Assembly (NCBI GenBank): GCA_021775095.1
Contig: JAJFII010000059.1
Coordinates: 1 to 61,142 of the forward strand
DNA: 61,142 nucleotides
Reading direction: 5' to 3'
DNA from: Rhodospirillales bacterium
GTDB lineage: Bacteria > Pseudomonadota > Alphaproteobacteria > Rhodospirillales > Casp-alpha2
Positions 17,863 through 26,865 of this stretch are shown in pieces. Numbering within the stretch: the stretch's first letter is position 1; each line of letters opens with the position of its first letter. The position numbers were made by a program, and so were the translations under genes. Below the pieces are notes generated by a model. It made no database searches. It was not told the DNA's origin and saw only the letters and a list, made by a program, of their open reading frames with translations.

Positions 17863-18527
17863 TGGACAGGTTCCTCAATCGCCTGCAGCCCGGCGATCCG
17901 GGTCAGACGGGCCAAATCGGCGACCGTATCCGTACCCATGGGGAAAGGGCTATTTTCGCCGTCATTCAAACGGCCTAAAAACGGAACACCACAGGTCTTC
18001 GCAGCGTTATAGTCGGTCATTGCATCACCGATGAACAAACACTTCTCGGCGGAGAGTTTGTGAATTTGCAGCAGTTCGTCGACAATTTCTACTTTATTTC
18101 GCGGTGATCCATAAACGCCGGTAAAATATTCATGGATACCGCGCCGGCCGGTTATCCGCCGGAGTTCGTCTTCCGGTGTTCCCGAAACAACAAATGTTTT
18201 CAGCTGGCCGGTCGCACGAACGAGGAAATCCAATGCACCCGCCACGCTGTCGCAGTCGATGACTTTCTGTTCGACCAGTTCGGAATAGTGTCGACACAGC
18301 GCCCCATGGGCGTCGACCGTCAGATCAATTCCCAAATAAAGCTGATGGGCCTGTTGAATTTTCACGACCCGCGACACCCCCTCGTGGGCCTTATGATAGG
18401 CAACAACAGCCTCCACAACCGCCGGCGGGTGGTCCTTATAGAGCTCTCGAAACGCATCGACTTTGAGTTCGGCGGAATCAACGATGACACCGTCGAAATC
18501 GAAAAAAATTGCTTGTAAGGTGATAAT
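17859..18527 (-). CDS. HAD-superfamily hydrolase, probably using an ATT start
   Basis: From the GTG at 18416 the protein would lack the catalytic HAD motif I. Reading further upstream in the same frame gives LQAIFFDFDGVIVDSAEL, complete with the DxD nucleophile pair. No ATG, GTG or TTG lies in frame before that motif. An ATT at 18527-18525 has GGAG five bases before it and sits right against the moaE stop, so I place the start there (about 222 residues). Later motifs: VVSGTPEDEL (motif II) and CLFIGDAMTDYNAA (motif IV). A small phosphatase/phosphoglycolate-phosphatase-like role is likely; the substrate is unknown. Confidence 0.8.
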   Translation of the reverse strand: MITLQAIFFDFDGVIVDSAELKVDAFRELYKDHPPAVVEAVVAYHKAHEGVSRVVKIQQAHQLYLGIDLTVDAHGALCRHYSELVEQKVIDCDSVAGALDFLVRATGQLKTFVVSGTPEDELRRITGRRGIHEYFTGVYGSPRNKVEIVDELLQIHKLSAEKCLFIGDAMTDYNAAKTCGVPFLGRLNDGENSPFPMGTDTVADLARLTRIAGLQAIEEPVQ

Positions 18528-18529
18528 CG

Positions 18530-19018
18530 TTACTCCGCAGCGTCTTTGTTCGTTGGTTTGTCTTTTTCAGTTTGTAACCATCGCCTTGCGGCCGACTGGT
18601 CAGAATCCCTGGCATCCACCCACTTGCCGCCGTCCGCCGTTGCTTCCAGTTTCCAGAACGGCGCTTTGGTTTTTAGCCAATCTATTAAAAAATGACAGGC
18701 CTCAAAAGCAGCTTCCCGATGGGCCGACGCCGCAGCAACCAAAACAATTTGATCCCCCGGTACCAACCGGCCAAACCGATGTATGATCAGCGTTGCCTGC
18801 AAAGGCCATCGCTCGCAGGCCTCGGCGTCAATTTCCGCCAGGGCTTTTTCAGTCATTCCCGGATAATGTTCCAGTGTCATGGCCGATATTTCCGCGTCCC
18901 CCGCCATATCGCGAACCAGCCCGACAAAACTGCACAGTCCACCCACAGTCGTTTGCTTGTGGGTCATTTTTTTAAGTTCGCTGCCTAAATCAAAGTCTTC
19001 GGTTTGCACACGAATCAT
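18530..19018 (-). CDS. moaE: Molybdopterin synthase catalytic subunit
   Basis: About 162 residues from MIRVQTEDFDLG; the ATG at 19018 follows the moaD stop by 4 bases, while upstream in-frame starts would run back through moaD. Motifs: VGGLCSFVGLVRD near 28, MTLEHYPGMTEKALAEI, IHRFGRLVPGDQIVLVAAASAHR near 90 and KAPFWKLEA near 130. Works with MoaD thiocarboxylate to convert precursor Z to molybdopterin. The tail beyond residue 150 is a charged extension. Confidence 0.94.
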   Translation of the reverse strand: MIRVQTEDFDLGSELKKMTHKQTTVGGLCSFVGLVRDMAGDAEISAMTLEHYPGMTEKALAEIDAEACERWPLQATLIIHRFGRLVPGDQIVLVAAASAHREAAFEACHFLIDWLKTKAPFWKLEATADGGKWVDARDSDQSAARRWLQTEKDKPTNKDAAE

Positions 19019-19022
19019 CGGA

Positions 19023-19274
19023 TTATCCTCCCGTGACCGGTGGGAAAAAGGCGATTTCGTCGTCCTTCGAAATCGGATGTTGCAGTGTAACATACTCCTG
19101 ATTAACAGCCACACGAACGAGCGCGTCTTCGGCGAAGGCCCGTTCATAGGTGCCGTCTTTTTGTTTTAACCAGGTCATCAGTTCCCGGACCGTTGACATG
19201 CCGTCTAACAGTTCGATCTCTTCCTCGGGTATCCCGATTGTCTCACGTACGGAGGCAAAATAGAGGACCTTCAT
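19023..19274 (-). CDS. moaD: Molybdopterin synthase sulfur-carrier subunit
   Basis: 83 residues, beta-grasp fold. MKVLYFASVRETIG at the start and the required double-glycine end, PPVTGG, whose terminal Gly is thiocarboxylated. Overlaps the moeA stop by 4 bases and precedes moaE by 4 bases. Confidence 0.95.
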   Translation of the reverse strand: MKVLYFASVRETIGIPEEEIELLDGMSTVRELMTWLKQKDGTYERAFAEDALVRVAVNQEYVTLQHPISKDDEIAFFPPVTGG

Positions 19275-20539
19275 CGCATTACCTCACTAAAGGGAAGAAA
19301 AGAGACGGTGTCTGAAATGGCGACCGATTGCGTTTCTTCGGTAAGTTCAACCAAGCCGTCCGCGTCGACCATGGAGGTTAATATTCCCGAACCACCACTG
19401 TGCGGTTTGTGAGCAACCAGATCACCGTTTTTTTCTTTTTTCAATCGAACCCGCACCCATTCACGCCGTCCCAGTTTCTTTTCATGATTAAAACCTATTT
19501 TTACCGGGTACCGTTGGGCGACAATCTCTGTGCCACCGGACAACATCAAAATGACGCCGCGCGCAATGGTCATAAAGGTAACCATGGCCGCGACCGGGTT
19601 TCCGGGCAATCCGATGAACGCCGCGTTGCCAACTTGCCCCAGGGCGATCGGCCGCCCGGGTTTTATGGCAAGGCGCCACAGGTTGATGGCCCCCAAAGAC
19701 GCCACCGCCGCTTTCACATGGTCTTCCTCGCCGGCCGAAACACCACCCGATGTAATCAACAGATGATGATCCAGAGCAGCGCTTTTAAGTGCCGCTGTAA
19801 TGGTTTTTTGATCGTCGGGCAAAATGCCGATGTCCGTAACCCGACACCCCAAATCGCGAAGCTGCGCCTGCGTCGAATAGCGGTTGGAATCGTATATACT
19901 GCCAGTTGGTGCCGCCGCGGACGGATCACATATTTCATCCCCCGTCGAAAACACCGCGACCTTAAGTTTTTCGAACACTGGCAGTGTCGCGCAGCCTACG
20001 GAGGCGGCCATTCCCACTTCCTGGGGTCGCATGCGGCTTCCCTTACCAACAACGCGATCACCGGTCTTAACATCTTCACCGCGTTTCCTGCGGTTCGACC
20101 CGCTTTTTAGACCGGCTGGCAAGATCACAAAATCGCCGTCCCGCTCACAATCCTCTTCCATATAGATGGTGTCAGGACCGCCGTCGGGACCTTCAGGCAT
20201 GGGCGCACCGGTAAAAATTCGATAGGCTTCACCCCGGGTTGACGGCCGGTCCAAAGGGTGACCTGCAGCAATGCGTGCGCAAACCGGCAATCGGCTATCG
20301 TGATCCCGATTGAGGTCGTCAAAATAAACGGCATATCCGTCGACCGCAGAATTGTCATGGGGCGGAACGTCGCGGTCCGCCCTCATGTCCTCGGCAAGAA
20401 TACGTCCGACCGCGTCCACCGTCGCCACCTGTTCGACGCTCACCATGCAGGTTATTCGGCGTTGCAAATCGTCGAGGGCGTCATCCAGTGGAATGAGTTC
20501 CCCGCCAAAGGCAAAACAGTCATCCTTAAGCTGCGCCAT
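19271..20539 (-). CDS. moeA: Molybdopterin molybdenumtransferase
   Basis: 422 residues. Inserts molybdate into adenylylated molybdopterin. Motifs: DNSAVDGYAV near residue 65, RIFTGAPMPEGPD near 110, STGDEI near 195, IYDSNRY near 215, TSGGVSAGEEDHVK near 265, and GLPGNPVAAMVTF near 310. Its start overlaps the mobB stop by 14 bases; operon with moaD and moaE. Confidence 0.96.
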   Translation of the reverse strand: MAQLKDDCFAFGGELIPLDDALDDLQRRITCMVSVEQVATVDAVGRILAEDMRADRDVPPHDNSAVDGYAVYFDDLNRDHDSRLPVCARIAAGHPLDRPSTRGEAYRIFTGAPMPEGPDGGPDTIYMEEDCERDGDFVILPAGLKSGSNRRKRGEDVKTGDRVVGKGSRMRPQEVGMAASVGCATLPVFEKLKVAVFSTGDEICDPSAAAPTGSIYDSNRYSTQAQLRDLGCRVTDIGILPDDQKTITAALKSAALDHHLLITSGGVSAGEEDHVKAAVASLGAINLWRLAIKPGRPIALGQVGNAAFIGLPGNPVAAMVTFMTIARGVILMLSGGTEIVAQRYPVKIGFNHEKKLGRREWVRVRLKKEKNGDLVAHKPHSGGSGILTSMVDADGLVELTEETQSVAISDTVSFLPFSEVMR

Positions 20540-21047
20540 TGATCACTCTTCTCTGCAAATCACAGAACTCGACAACAAACTGGGCAACAGCCGCAATATC
20601 GTTTAAATCCAAAACCGGTAGAGCGATATCACCCAAGCCCTCATCGGTTGCAACCGCGACGATGGATCGATCCGTTTTGGCAATCATTTCCTTCCCAACG
20701 GAGGGTCTGAAGACTTCCAGTTTCGCGTGCGCATGACTTTTAAATCCTTCAATCAGAACCACATCCACGTCATCCATCCGGGCCAGCAACTCTTCGATGG
20801 AAGGTTCGGGATTGTCACGGTTTTCATTAAGCAACGCCCATCTTTTTGTACCGGTAATCAAAACCTGGGACGCGCCGGCGATCCGGTGCTCATGGGAGTC
20901 TTTTCCCGGTTTATCAATATCAAAATTATGGTGGGTGTGCTTCATGGTCGATACGCGATAACCCAATCCGATCAGTTCTGGAATCAATTTTCTGATCAAC
21001 GTGGTTTTACCGCTGCCGCTCCACCCTACTAAACCGAATATTTTCAT
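20526..21047 (-). CDS. mobB: Molybdopterin-guanine dinucleotide biosynthesis adaptor MobB
   Basis: 173 residues. N-terminal P-loop LVGWSGSGKTTLI, then MKHTHHNFDIDKPGKDS, and VLIEGFKSHAHAKLEVFR near residue 105, all characteristic of MobB, a GTP-binding partner of MobA. mobA itself is not in the window. First Mo-cofactor gene after pgsA (60-base gap). Confidence 0.94.
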   Translation of the reverse strand: MKIFGLVGWSGSGKTTLIRKLIPELIGLGYRVSTMKHTHHNFDIDKPGKDSHEHRIAGASQVLITGTKRWALLNENRDNPEPSIEELLARMDDVDVVLIEGFKSHAHAKLEVFRPSVGKEMIAKTDRSIVAVATDEGLGDIALPVLDLNDIAAVAQFVVEFCDLQRRVINGAA

Positions 21048-21106
21048 ACGTACCCAAATTGGAAAATCACCACCAAACCCTCATATTGGCGTACGACACC
21101 GGAAAA

Positions 21107-21742
21107 TCAACCGTTGTCAGCTTCACTGTCACTATCGGCTTTTGTTGCTATTTTTCGTTTCGGTGCCGGTGCCTCGTCCGTTTCGACGATACGACGAATG
21201 CCGTGCTGTAAATAGTCAAATCCGGTTATAAGCGTTAGAATTGCTGCCCCCCATAACCCCCAAAATCCAATCTCGGAGGTCGACAACGGCCCAAACTGCG
21301 GACCATTTGGCCCAACCAGCAAAAACCCCAGGGCCAGCATCTGCATACCGGTTTTCCACTTTGCCAGTTTGCTGACGGGGACACTGACATCCAGTTCCGC
21401 CAGAAACTCACGCAATCCGGAGACTAGAATTTCCCGGCACAAAATGACTGCCGCCGGTAAGACGGTCAGGCCGGAAACCCGGTCAATCCCAACCAGTACC
21501 AGCAAAACGCCGGCAACCAATAACTTGTCGGCGATGGGATCAAGAAACCGGCCAAAGGCCGACTGCTGGTGCCAGGCCCGGGCCAGGTATCCGTCGAAAA
21601 AATCTGTAATGCAGGCGTAGGTATAGGCTGCAAATGCCAACCAGCTGCCGGCCGGGTCGTTAATGAACAAAAGCAGAAAGATCAGCACAGGTATGGACAG
21701 AATGCGTGATACAGTTAGAATATTAGGCAGGCTGCGAAACAT
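21107..21742 (-). CDS. pgsA: CDP-diacylglycerol-glycerol-3-phosphate 3-phosphatidyltransferase
   Basis: 211 residues, inner-membrane enzyme that makes phosphatidylglycerol phosphate. LPNILTVSRILSIPVL at the start and the CDP-alcohol phosphatidyltransferase motif DFFDGYLAR...GRFLDPIADK at about 48-72. About five membrane segments. A charged tail (residues about 185-211) extends past the catalytic core. Downstream of uvrC by about 50 bases. Confidence 0.95.
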   Translation of the reverse strand: MFRSLPNILTVSRILSIPVLIFLLLFINDPAGSWLAFAAYTYACITDFFDGYLARAWHQQSAFGRFLDPIADKLLVAGVLLVLVGIDRVSGLTVLPAAVILCREILVSGLREFLAELDVSVPVSKLAKWKTGMQMLALGFLLVGPNGPQFGPLSTSEIGFWGLWGAAILTLITGFDYLQHGIRRIVETDEAPAPKRKIATKADSDSEADNG

Positions 21743-21793
21743 AGGAAAGTCCGGTTTTTATAAATATCTCAATCCGTCGGCGTTTGTAACCTA

Positions 21794-23758
21794 TTATCCA
21801 TCCGGATGAAACCAATCATAAATTTTGTTGGCCAATGCCTTGTTGATACCGTCCGTCCCCTCCAAATCACTTCGACCGGCCTGGGCGACGGCTTCGGGAC
21901 CGCCGAAATGATGTAACAACGCCTTTTTGCGCTTTGACCCGACATTGGGTATCTCGTCCAGAATCGAACGGGAAATGGCGCGGGAGCGTTTTTGCCGATG
22001 ACTGCCAATTGCAAAGCGATGGGCTTCATCCCGAAGACGTTGCAGAAAATACAGCGCTGGGTTTCGCGCTTCCAGTTCAATCGCCGGGCTTCTGTCTGAA
22101 AGGAATATCCGTTCCCGCCCGGCGTTGCGGTCAGGCCCCTTGGCAATCGCCGCGATGGCAATATCGTTAATAGCCAATTCTTCGAAGACCTCAAGCCCCA
22201 TGGTCAACTGTCCCTTTCCGCCATCTAACAGAACCAGATCCGGCCACTGACCGGAGGTTTTATCCGGGTCTTCCCGCAGGGCGCGGGAAAACCGCCGGGT
22301 GAGAACTTCTTTCATCATTGCGTAGTCATCGCCCGCCGCAAAGCCGTCCGTACCGCTCCGCCCGTCAATCGGTGCGGCCCCTTTAATGGTAAATTTTCGG
22401 TAGGCACTTTTTATAAACCCCTCGGGTCCGGCGACGATCATTCCGCCGACCGCCTTGGTCCCCGACACATGACTGTTGTCATACACTTCGATTCGTTCCG
22501 GAACGCCGTCCAGTTTAAATACATCCCGCACCCGTTCCAACAATCGACGCTGCGACGCACTCTCGGCCATGCGACGCCCGTGGGCGTCTTTGGCATTGGT
22601 CAGTGCATGATCGATCAATTTGCGTTTGTCACCCCGTTTGGGACAAAACAGCTTAACCAGCCGACCGGCGCGAACTGACAGGGCTTCCGATAGCAAATCG
22701 CTGTCGGCAATGGGATGACTGATGAAAATATTTTTCGGGGGAATGGTTTTTGCATAAAACTGTCCGATGAAGGCTTCCAGCACCTCTGGCAAATCGGCAT
22801 CCCTGGCCTGGCTCGGAAAATACGATCGATTGCCAAAGTTGGCACCGGTCCGAAAGAAAAAAACCTGGATGCAGGTAATTCCACCCTCCTGGTGTGCGGC
22901 AATTACGTCGGCCTCGCCAACACTTTGAATATTGATGTCCTGGCGGGCCTGGACGCGGGTCAGGGCGCGAATGCGATCCCGGTATTGCCCGGCGATTTCA
23001 AATTCCAGGGCGTCGCTGGCTTGCTGCATTTTCGCGGCAAAATCTTTTTGAATGGATTGTGAGCCGCCGGATAGAAAATTTCGCGCCTGCCACACTAAAG
23101 TTTGGTAATCCTCTGTGCTGACCTTGCCCACACAGGGCGCCGCACAGCGTTTTATTTGATGGAGAAGACAGGGTCGGGTGCGATTGGCAAAAACCGAATC
23201 CGTACAGGTCCTGAGGAGAAATGCCCGCTGCAAAACCGCCAGGGTTTCGTTGACCGCCCAAACGGAGGCAAAAGGTCCAAAGTAGTCACCGCTTTTATTC
23301 TGCGCTCCCCGGTGCTTAAGAACCTGCGGAAATTCATGCTCCGCCGTCACCAGGATAAAGGGAAACGATTTATCGTCGCGCAACAGGATATTGTACTTCG
23401 GTGCAAATCGCTTGATCATATTCGACTCAAGCAACAACGCTTCCGCTTCCGTATGGGTTGTCACAAATTCCATGCTGGCGGTCTCAGATATCATCCGCCG
23501 TATGCGGATCGATTGACGGTCAGGTGCCGTATAGGCGACGACCCGCTTTTTAAGGTTTTTTGCCTTGCCAACGTAAAGCACATCGCCCTTGCCATTGACC
23601 ATCCGATACACACCCGGACCCTTTGGTAACCGTTTCAGATAATCCGCAATGACCGCGACGCCGATCTCCGGCAGCGCGTCCTTTTGTGGTAGCAACCCAG
23701 GTTTTCCGACCGGTGGTAGTGTTTCTTTTTGGTTCACAAATTTTACTCGACAACCCAT
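21794..23758 (-). CDS. uvrC: Excinuclease ABC subunit C
   Basis: 654 residues, nucleotide excision repair nuclease. GIY-YIG domain with GPGVYRMVNGKGDVLYVGKAKNL near residue 48; a Cys cluster CLLHQIKRCAAPCVGKVS near 195; UVR motif near 230; RNase H-like C-terminal nuclease with EVYDNSHVSGT near 420 and LVLLDGGKGQL near 520; tandem HhH near the end. The N-terminus is about 30 residues longer than usual, so a later start is possible. Confidence 0.96.
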   Translation of the reverse strand: MGCRVKFVNQKETLPPVGKPGLLPQKDALPEIGVAVIADYLKRLPKGPGVYRMVNGKGDVLYVGKAKNLKKRVVAYTAPDRQSIRIRRMISETASMEFVTTHTEAEALLLESNMIKRFAPKYNILLRDDKSFPFILVTAEHEFPQVLKHRGAQNKSGDYFGPFASVWAVNETLAVLQRAFLLRTCTDSVFANRTRPCLLHQIKRCAAPCVGKVSTEDYQTLVWQARNFLSGGSQSIQKDFAAKMQQASDALEFEIAGQYRDRIRALTRVQARQDINIQSVGEADVIAAHQEGGITCIQVFFFRTGANFGNRSYFPSQARDADLPEVLEAFIGQFYAKTIPPKNIFISHPIADSDLLSEALSVRAGRLVKLFCPKRGDKRKLIDHALTNAKDAHGRRMAESASQRRLLERVRDVFKLDGVPERIEVYDNSHVSGTKAVGGMIVAGPEGFIKSAYRKFTIKGAAPIDGRSGTDGFAAGDDYAMMKEVLTRRFSRALREDPDKTSGQWPDLVLLDGGKGQLTMGLEVFEELAINDIAIAAIAKGPDRNAGRERIFLSDRSPAIELEARNPALYFLQRLRDEAHRFAIGSHRQKRSRAISRSILDEIPNVGSKRKKALLHHFGGPEAVAQAGRSDLEGTDGINKALANKIYDWFHPDG

Positions 23759-24097
23759 TCCAAATCTTCATACACCAGAATGCATTAACGTCCCAAATCA
23801 CTTTTCATTATATCCACCAAACCTGTGGATAACCTTGTTGAAAACCCTGATAGTTTTCTCTAGACCCATAAAGTTACAAAGGCTTACTGCAAATGCCTAT
23901 TAATTAAGCATTTAACTAAGTCATTGATATATAAAGATTTATTAAATTCACTGGAGTTTCTATAAGTTTTTAGAAAGTTTCCGAAATCATTACTTCTATT
24001 AAATGTAACATATGGCGACCTGTGCACAACTGACTGACATGGATTAAAGCTAAGCCCTTAAAATATAGTCCTTTCTCGGCACCGTAATGGCCTACAA
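23759..24097. other. AT-rich intergenic gap with DnaA-box-like site
   Basis: About 340 bases with no gene, visibly richer in A and T than anywhere else in the window, notably 23895-24010. Contains TGTGGATAA (23824-23832), a perfect match to the DnaA box read on minus, and TGTGCACAA (24021-24029), a weaker one. Promoter elements for uvrC must also lie here. An origin or a DnaA-regulated promoter are both possible. Confidence 0.45.
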
Positions 24098-24514
24098 TTA
24101 TTCCGTATTGAAGCGTTCTATTTCAACCCCAACGCTTTCTGCACTCGCAATAATATCAAGCTTTTCGACACGGACTCTTGCACTGAATACCCGTGCGTCC
24201 TGCAAACACATGATTGCGATGTTTTCAGCCAGGGTTTCAACTAGGTTAATATGGCCTTTGGCTATAATGGCTTCTATGCCTTTAGCCATATCCTCGTAAC
24301 TGATGACGTTGCGAATATCATCATTAATCATATGATTGCCCTCGCCAACGGCCAAATCCAAATTAATGCGGACCCGTTGTTCATGCTCTTTTTCATGGGT
24401 GTAGATGCCAATGGAACAATCGACAACCATATCACGAATGAATACATGTCTGATATTATTGGTACCGTCGGCAATATGCGTGGACGACTGATCTCCTGGT
24501 CTGCTGCGGGTCAT
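24098..24514 (-). CDS. folB: Dihydroneopterin aldolase
   Basis: 138 residues in the tetrahydrofolate pathway. Motifs: VFIRDMVVDCSIGIYTHEKEHEQRV, NVISYEDMAKGIEAII, and LVETLAENIAIMCL, with the catalytic region VRVEKLDIIASAESVGVEIER near the end. About 20 extra residues precede the conserved core. Next to a FolM-like SDR, which supports a pterin role for both. Confidence 0.93.
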   Translation of the reverse strand: MTRSRPGDQSSTHIADGTNNIRHVFIRDMVVDCSIGIYTHEKEHEQRVRINLDLAVGEGNHMINDDIRNVISYEDMAKGIEAIIAKGHINLVETLAENIAIMCLQDARVFSARVRVEKLDIIASAESVGVEIERFNTE

Positions 24515-24560
24515 TTTAAGTTCCTGGGAGCAAGGGCGGGGGGCGTTGGGCGTTTCTCGG

Positions 24561-25328
24561 TCATGGCGTTTGTGCCTGTTTAGACGAACAACCCAAATGC
24601 TGTCCCGAATCCAGGGCGATCATTTGCCCGGTCATTGTTGGCGAGTCCATAATGAATTTTACGCCACGGCTAATATCCTTGGGTGTGACCTTTCGTTTTA
24701 ACGGTACGGCGCCCACCTCAGCAGCAAATTCCTCGGGCGACTGGTGAACACTTTGCAAAGTCGGCCCGGGGCCGATGGCGTTTACCCGAACCCGCGGAGC
24801 GAAGGACTTAGCGAGAACCTGCGTACAGCCCCATAGGGCCATTTTGCTGAGGGTATAGGAGGTAAAATCTGCCGATGGATTCCATACCCGTTGATCAATA
24901 ATGTTGACAATTGAACCCAATTCTTTCGCCGGCAGTGCGGCCGCCAGTTGCTGACTAAGGACAAAGGGTGCCCGCACGTTGACTTCCATGTGTCTGTCCC
25001 AGGAAGAACGCGTCGCCGTCGCCGCAGAATCCTCTTCAAATATTGCCGCGTTATTGACCAGTCCAGTCAACGGTCCCAACGCCTCAGCGGTTTTTTCAAA
25101 CAGTCCGATAACTTCCGATTCAACGGACAGATCCGCAGCCAATCCGACCACGTGAACGCCAAATGTGCGGAGTTCCTGAATGAGGGTTTCGGCATCGAGT
25201 TCCGACTTGCGGTAATGCAAACCGACATTCCATCCGGCCTCGGCAAGCTCGAGCGCGAGAGTCCGACCAATGCGTTTTGCCGCACCGGTAATCAGGACGT
25301 TTCTAGCGGCTGAAATAATCATAACCAA
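24561..25328 (-). CDS. SDR-family oxidoreductase, pteridine/dihydromonapterin reductase-like
   Basis: 255 residues. NADPH motif TGAAKRIGRTLAL near residue 14 (the Arg after the first Gly cluster favours NADPH), LVNNAAIFE near 90, catalytic SYTLSKMALWG near 160. The Ser of the usual catalytic triad falls in NIIDQRVWNPSADF, a pattern seen in FolM/pteridine reductases. Adjacent to folB, which supports the assignment. Probably not a fatty-acid or sugar SDR. Confidence 0.82.
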   Translation of the reverse strand: MVMIISAARNVLITGAAKRIGRTLALELAEAGWNVGLHYRKSELDAETLIQELRTFGVHVVGLAADLSVESEVIGLFEKTAEALGPLTGLVNNAAIFEEDSAATATRSSWDRHMEVNVRAPFVLSQQLAAALPAKELGSIVNIIDQRVWNPSADFTSYTLSKMALWGCTQVLAKSFAPRVRVNAIGPGPTLQSVHQSPEEFAAEVGAVPLKRKVTPKDISRGVKFIMDSPTMTGQMIALDSGQHLGCSSKQAQTP

Positions 25329-25360
25329 ACCATCAAGTAGACACCGGCCACGGAACAGAC

Positions 25361-26338
25361 CTAACTGACCAAGGCCCAGGCATTATCAACACCGTAGGCC
25401 TGTATCCAAACGTAACCGATATAGGCGACCAGAAGCGCAATACCCGTTGTTCTCGGCAATCGCCAATTAAACACCAGAACCGGCAATAGGACCGCCGTCG
25501 CCAGAAACATAACCCAAATGTCAAATCGCAAAATCTGTTCTGGAATTGGAACAACGGCAACCAAACCCATAACCCCGCCAATGCCAAGAATGTTAAACAG
25601 ATTTGAGCCGATAACATTGCCAATTGCGACAGCAGGATGCCCCCGAAAGGCGGCCACAAGTGACGCCGCCAACTCCGGCAAGGACGTCCCGAGCGCAAAC
25701 AATGTCAAACCAATAACTTCTTCCGAAACCCCAAATGTACGGGCAATTTTGACGCCGCCATTGACCAACAGGTCAGCCCCAAAACCCAGCCCCAACAACC
25801 CCACAGCAACCATAATAACGGCAAAAAATAGGGGTTTGGGTGCCCCTTGCAGGTCTATAACTTCGTCAGCCGCTTCTTTTGCGGCTTTCGGATCATGACT
25901 ATTACGCCAGTAGCTCGCACCCAGGAAACCAAAAAATGCAATTAAAAGAATAACACCTGCGGTTATTCCCAACGGCCCATACAAACAAAGCCCCAAGAAT
26001 AAAATCGAGCCACCGATCAGAATCCAACCGTCCATGGGCGATGAACCCGGATGATCAATAATTGGCTTAAAAAAACAAGTCGCGCCCAAAATCAACAAAA
26101 CATTAGCAATATTGGAACCAACAATGTTACCGACGGCCAGACCAGACGCATCGGCAAAAATCGCATCCAGCGAGACCACGAGTTCCGGCGCGGACGTGCC
26201 AACGGCAACGACGGTCATGCCAATTACCAAAGGGGAAATGCCAAACCGATCCGCCAGGGATACAGCCCCTCGAACTAAGATTTCAGCGGCTCCGACCAAT
26301 ACAATAAATCCGGCAAGAACCTGCAAATACATCAACAT
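25361..26338 (-). CDS. Calcium/sodium antiporter, CaCA superfamily (YrbG type)
   Basis: 325 residues, about ten membrane segments in two inverted halves. Both alpha repeats are present: GMTVVAVGTSAPELVVS with AVGNIVGSNIANVL (first half) and GLTLFALGTSLPELAAS with AIGNVIGSNLFNILG (second half), carrying the ion-binding Glu and Asn. Exports Ca2+ or exchanges other cations across the inner membrane. Overlaps the rppH end by 7 bases. Confidence 0.93.
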   Translation of the reverse strand: MLMYLQVLAGFIVLVGAAEILVRGAVSLADRFGISPLVIGMTVVAVGTSAPELVVSLDAIFADASGLAVGNIVGSNIANVLLILGATCFFKPIIDHPGSSPMDGWILIGGSILFLGLCLYGPLGITAGVILLIAFFGFLGASYWRNSHDPKAAKEAADEVIDLQGAPKPLFFAVIMVAVGLLGLGFGADLLVNGGVKIARTFGVSEEVIGLTLFALGTSLPELAASLVAAFRGHPAVAIGNVIGSNLFNILGIGGVMGLVAVVPIPEQILRFDIWVMFLATAVLLPVLVFNWRLPRTTGIALLVAYIGYVWIQAYGVDNAWALVS

Positions 26339-26865
26339 TCGTTGGCGATCCTTTCCGGAAGATCTTTAAATTCTTCAACGACATTTACATAAACGTCTCT
26401 TTTGAACGGCACAATTAACTCTGGAACTTCAACCAAATTTACCCATTTCCAATTGGAAAATTCCGGTTTTTTGTATGTATCAAGTTGGAACTCACTATCA
26501 TTACCTTTAAATCGAAGGGCAAACCATTTTTGTGTTTGGCCGCGAAATAGGCCTTTTCTCGACGGATTTCGCATATTTTTCGGCAAGTCATAACTGTACC
26601 AATTCGCCGCTTCACGGATGATTTCGGCATTTGTTGCGCCGGTTTCTTCCTGCAGTTCCCGAACGGCAGCAGCGCTCGGGTCTTCGCCCCTATCGATTCC
26701 GCCTTGTGGCATTTGCCAAGTATATTGGAACCCGATACCCGGTTCGTTGATCCGCTTGCCAACCCAGACCTGGCCTTGATCATTAAAAAGTACAACCCCG
26801 ACACAGGGGCGGTAGTACATGAGGGCGGGATCTGACGCGTTGGTGGTACTTTCAAAATCAGTCAT
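26332..26865 (-). CDS. rppH: RNA pyrophosphohydrolase
   Basis: 177 residues. Removes pyrophosphate from 5'-triphosphate mRNA to start decay. Nudix box GGIDRGEDPSAAAVRELQEETG-type motif at about 55-77 with the metal-binding REL and EET; upstream YRPCVGVVLFNDQGQVWVG; downstream YDLPKNM and GQTQKWFALRF, which distinguish RppH from other Nudix proteins. Its start overlaps the yibQ stop. Confidence 0.95.
   Translation of the reverse strand: MTDFESTTNASDPALMYYRPCVGVVLFNDQGQVWVGKRINEPGIGFQYTWQMPQGGIDRGEDPSAAAVRELQEETGATNAEIIREAANWYSYDLPKNMRNPSRKGLFRGQTQKWFALRFKGNDSEFQLDTYKKPEFSNWKWVNLVEVPELIVPFKRDVYVNVVEEFKDLPERIANEC

Noticed and set aside
23759-24097. Calling this the chromosomal origin outright
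   Set aside because: One perfect DnaA box and flanking genes on the same strand are not enough; kept as a low-interest finding.
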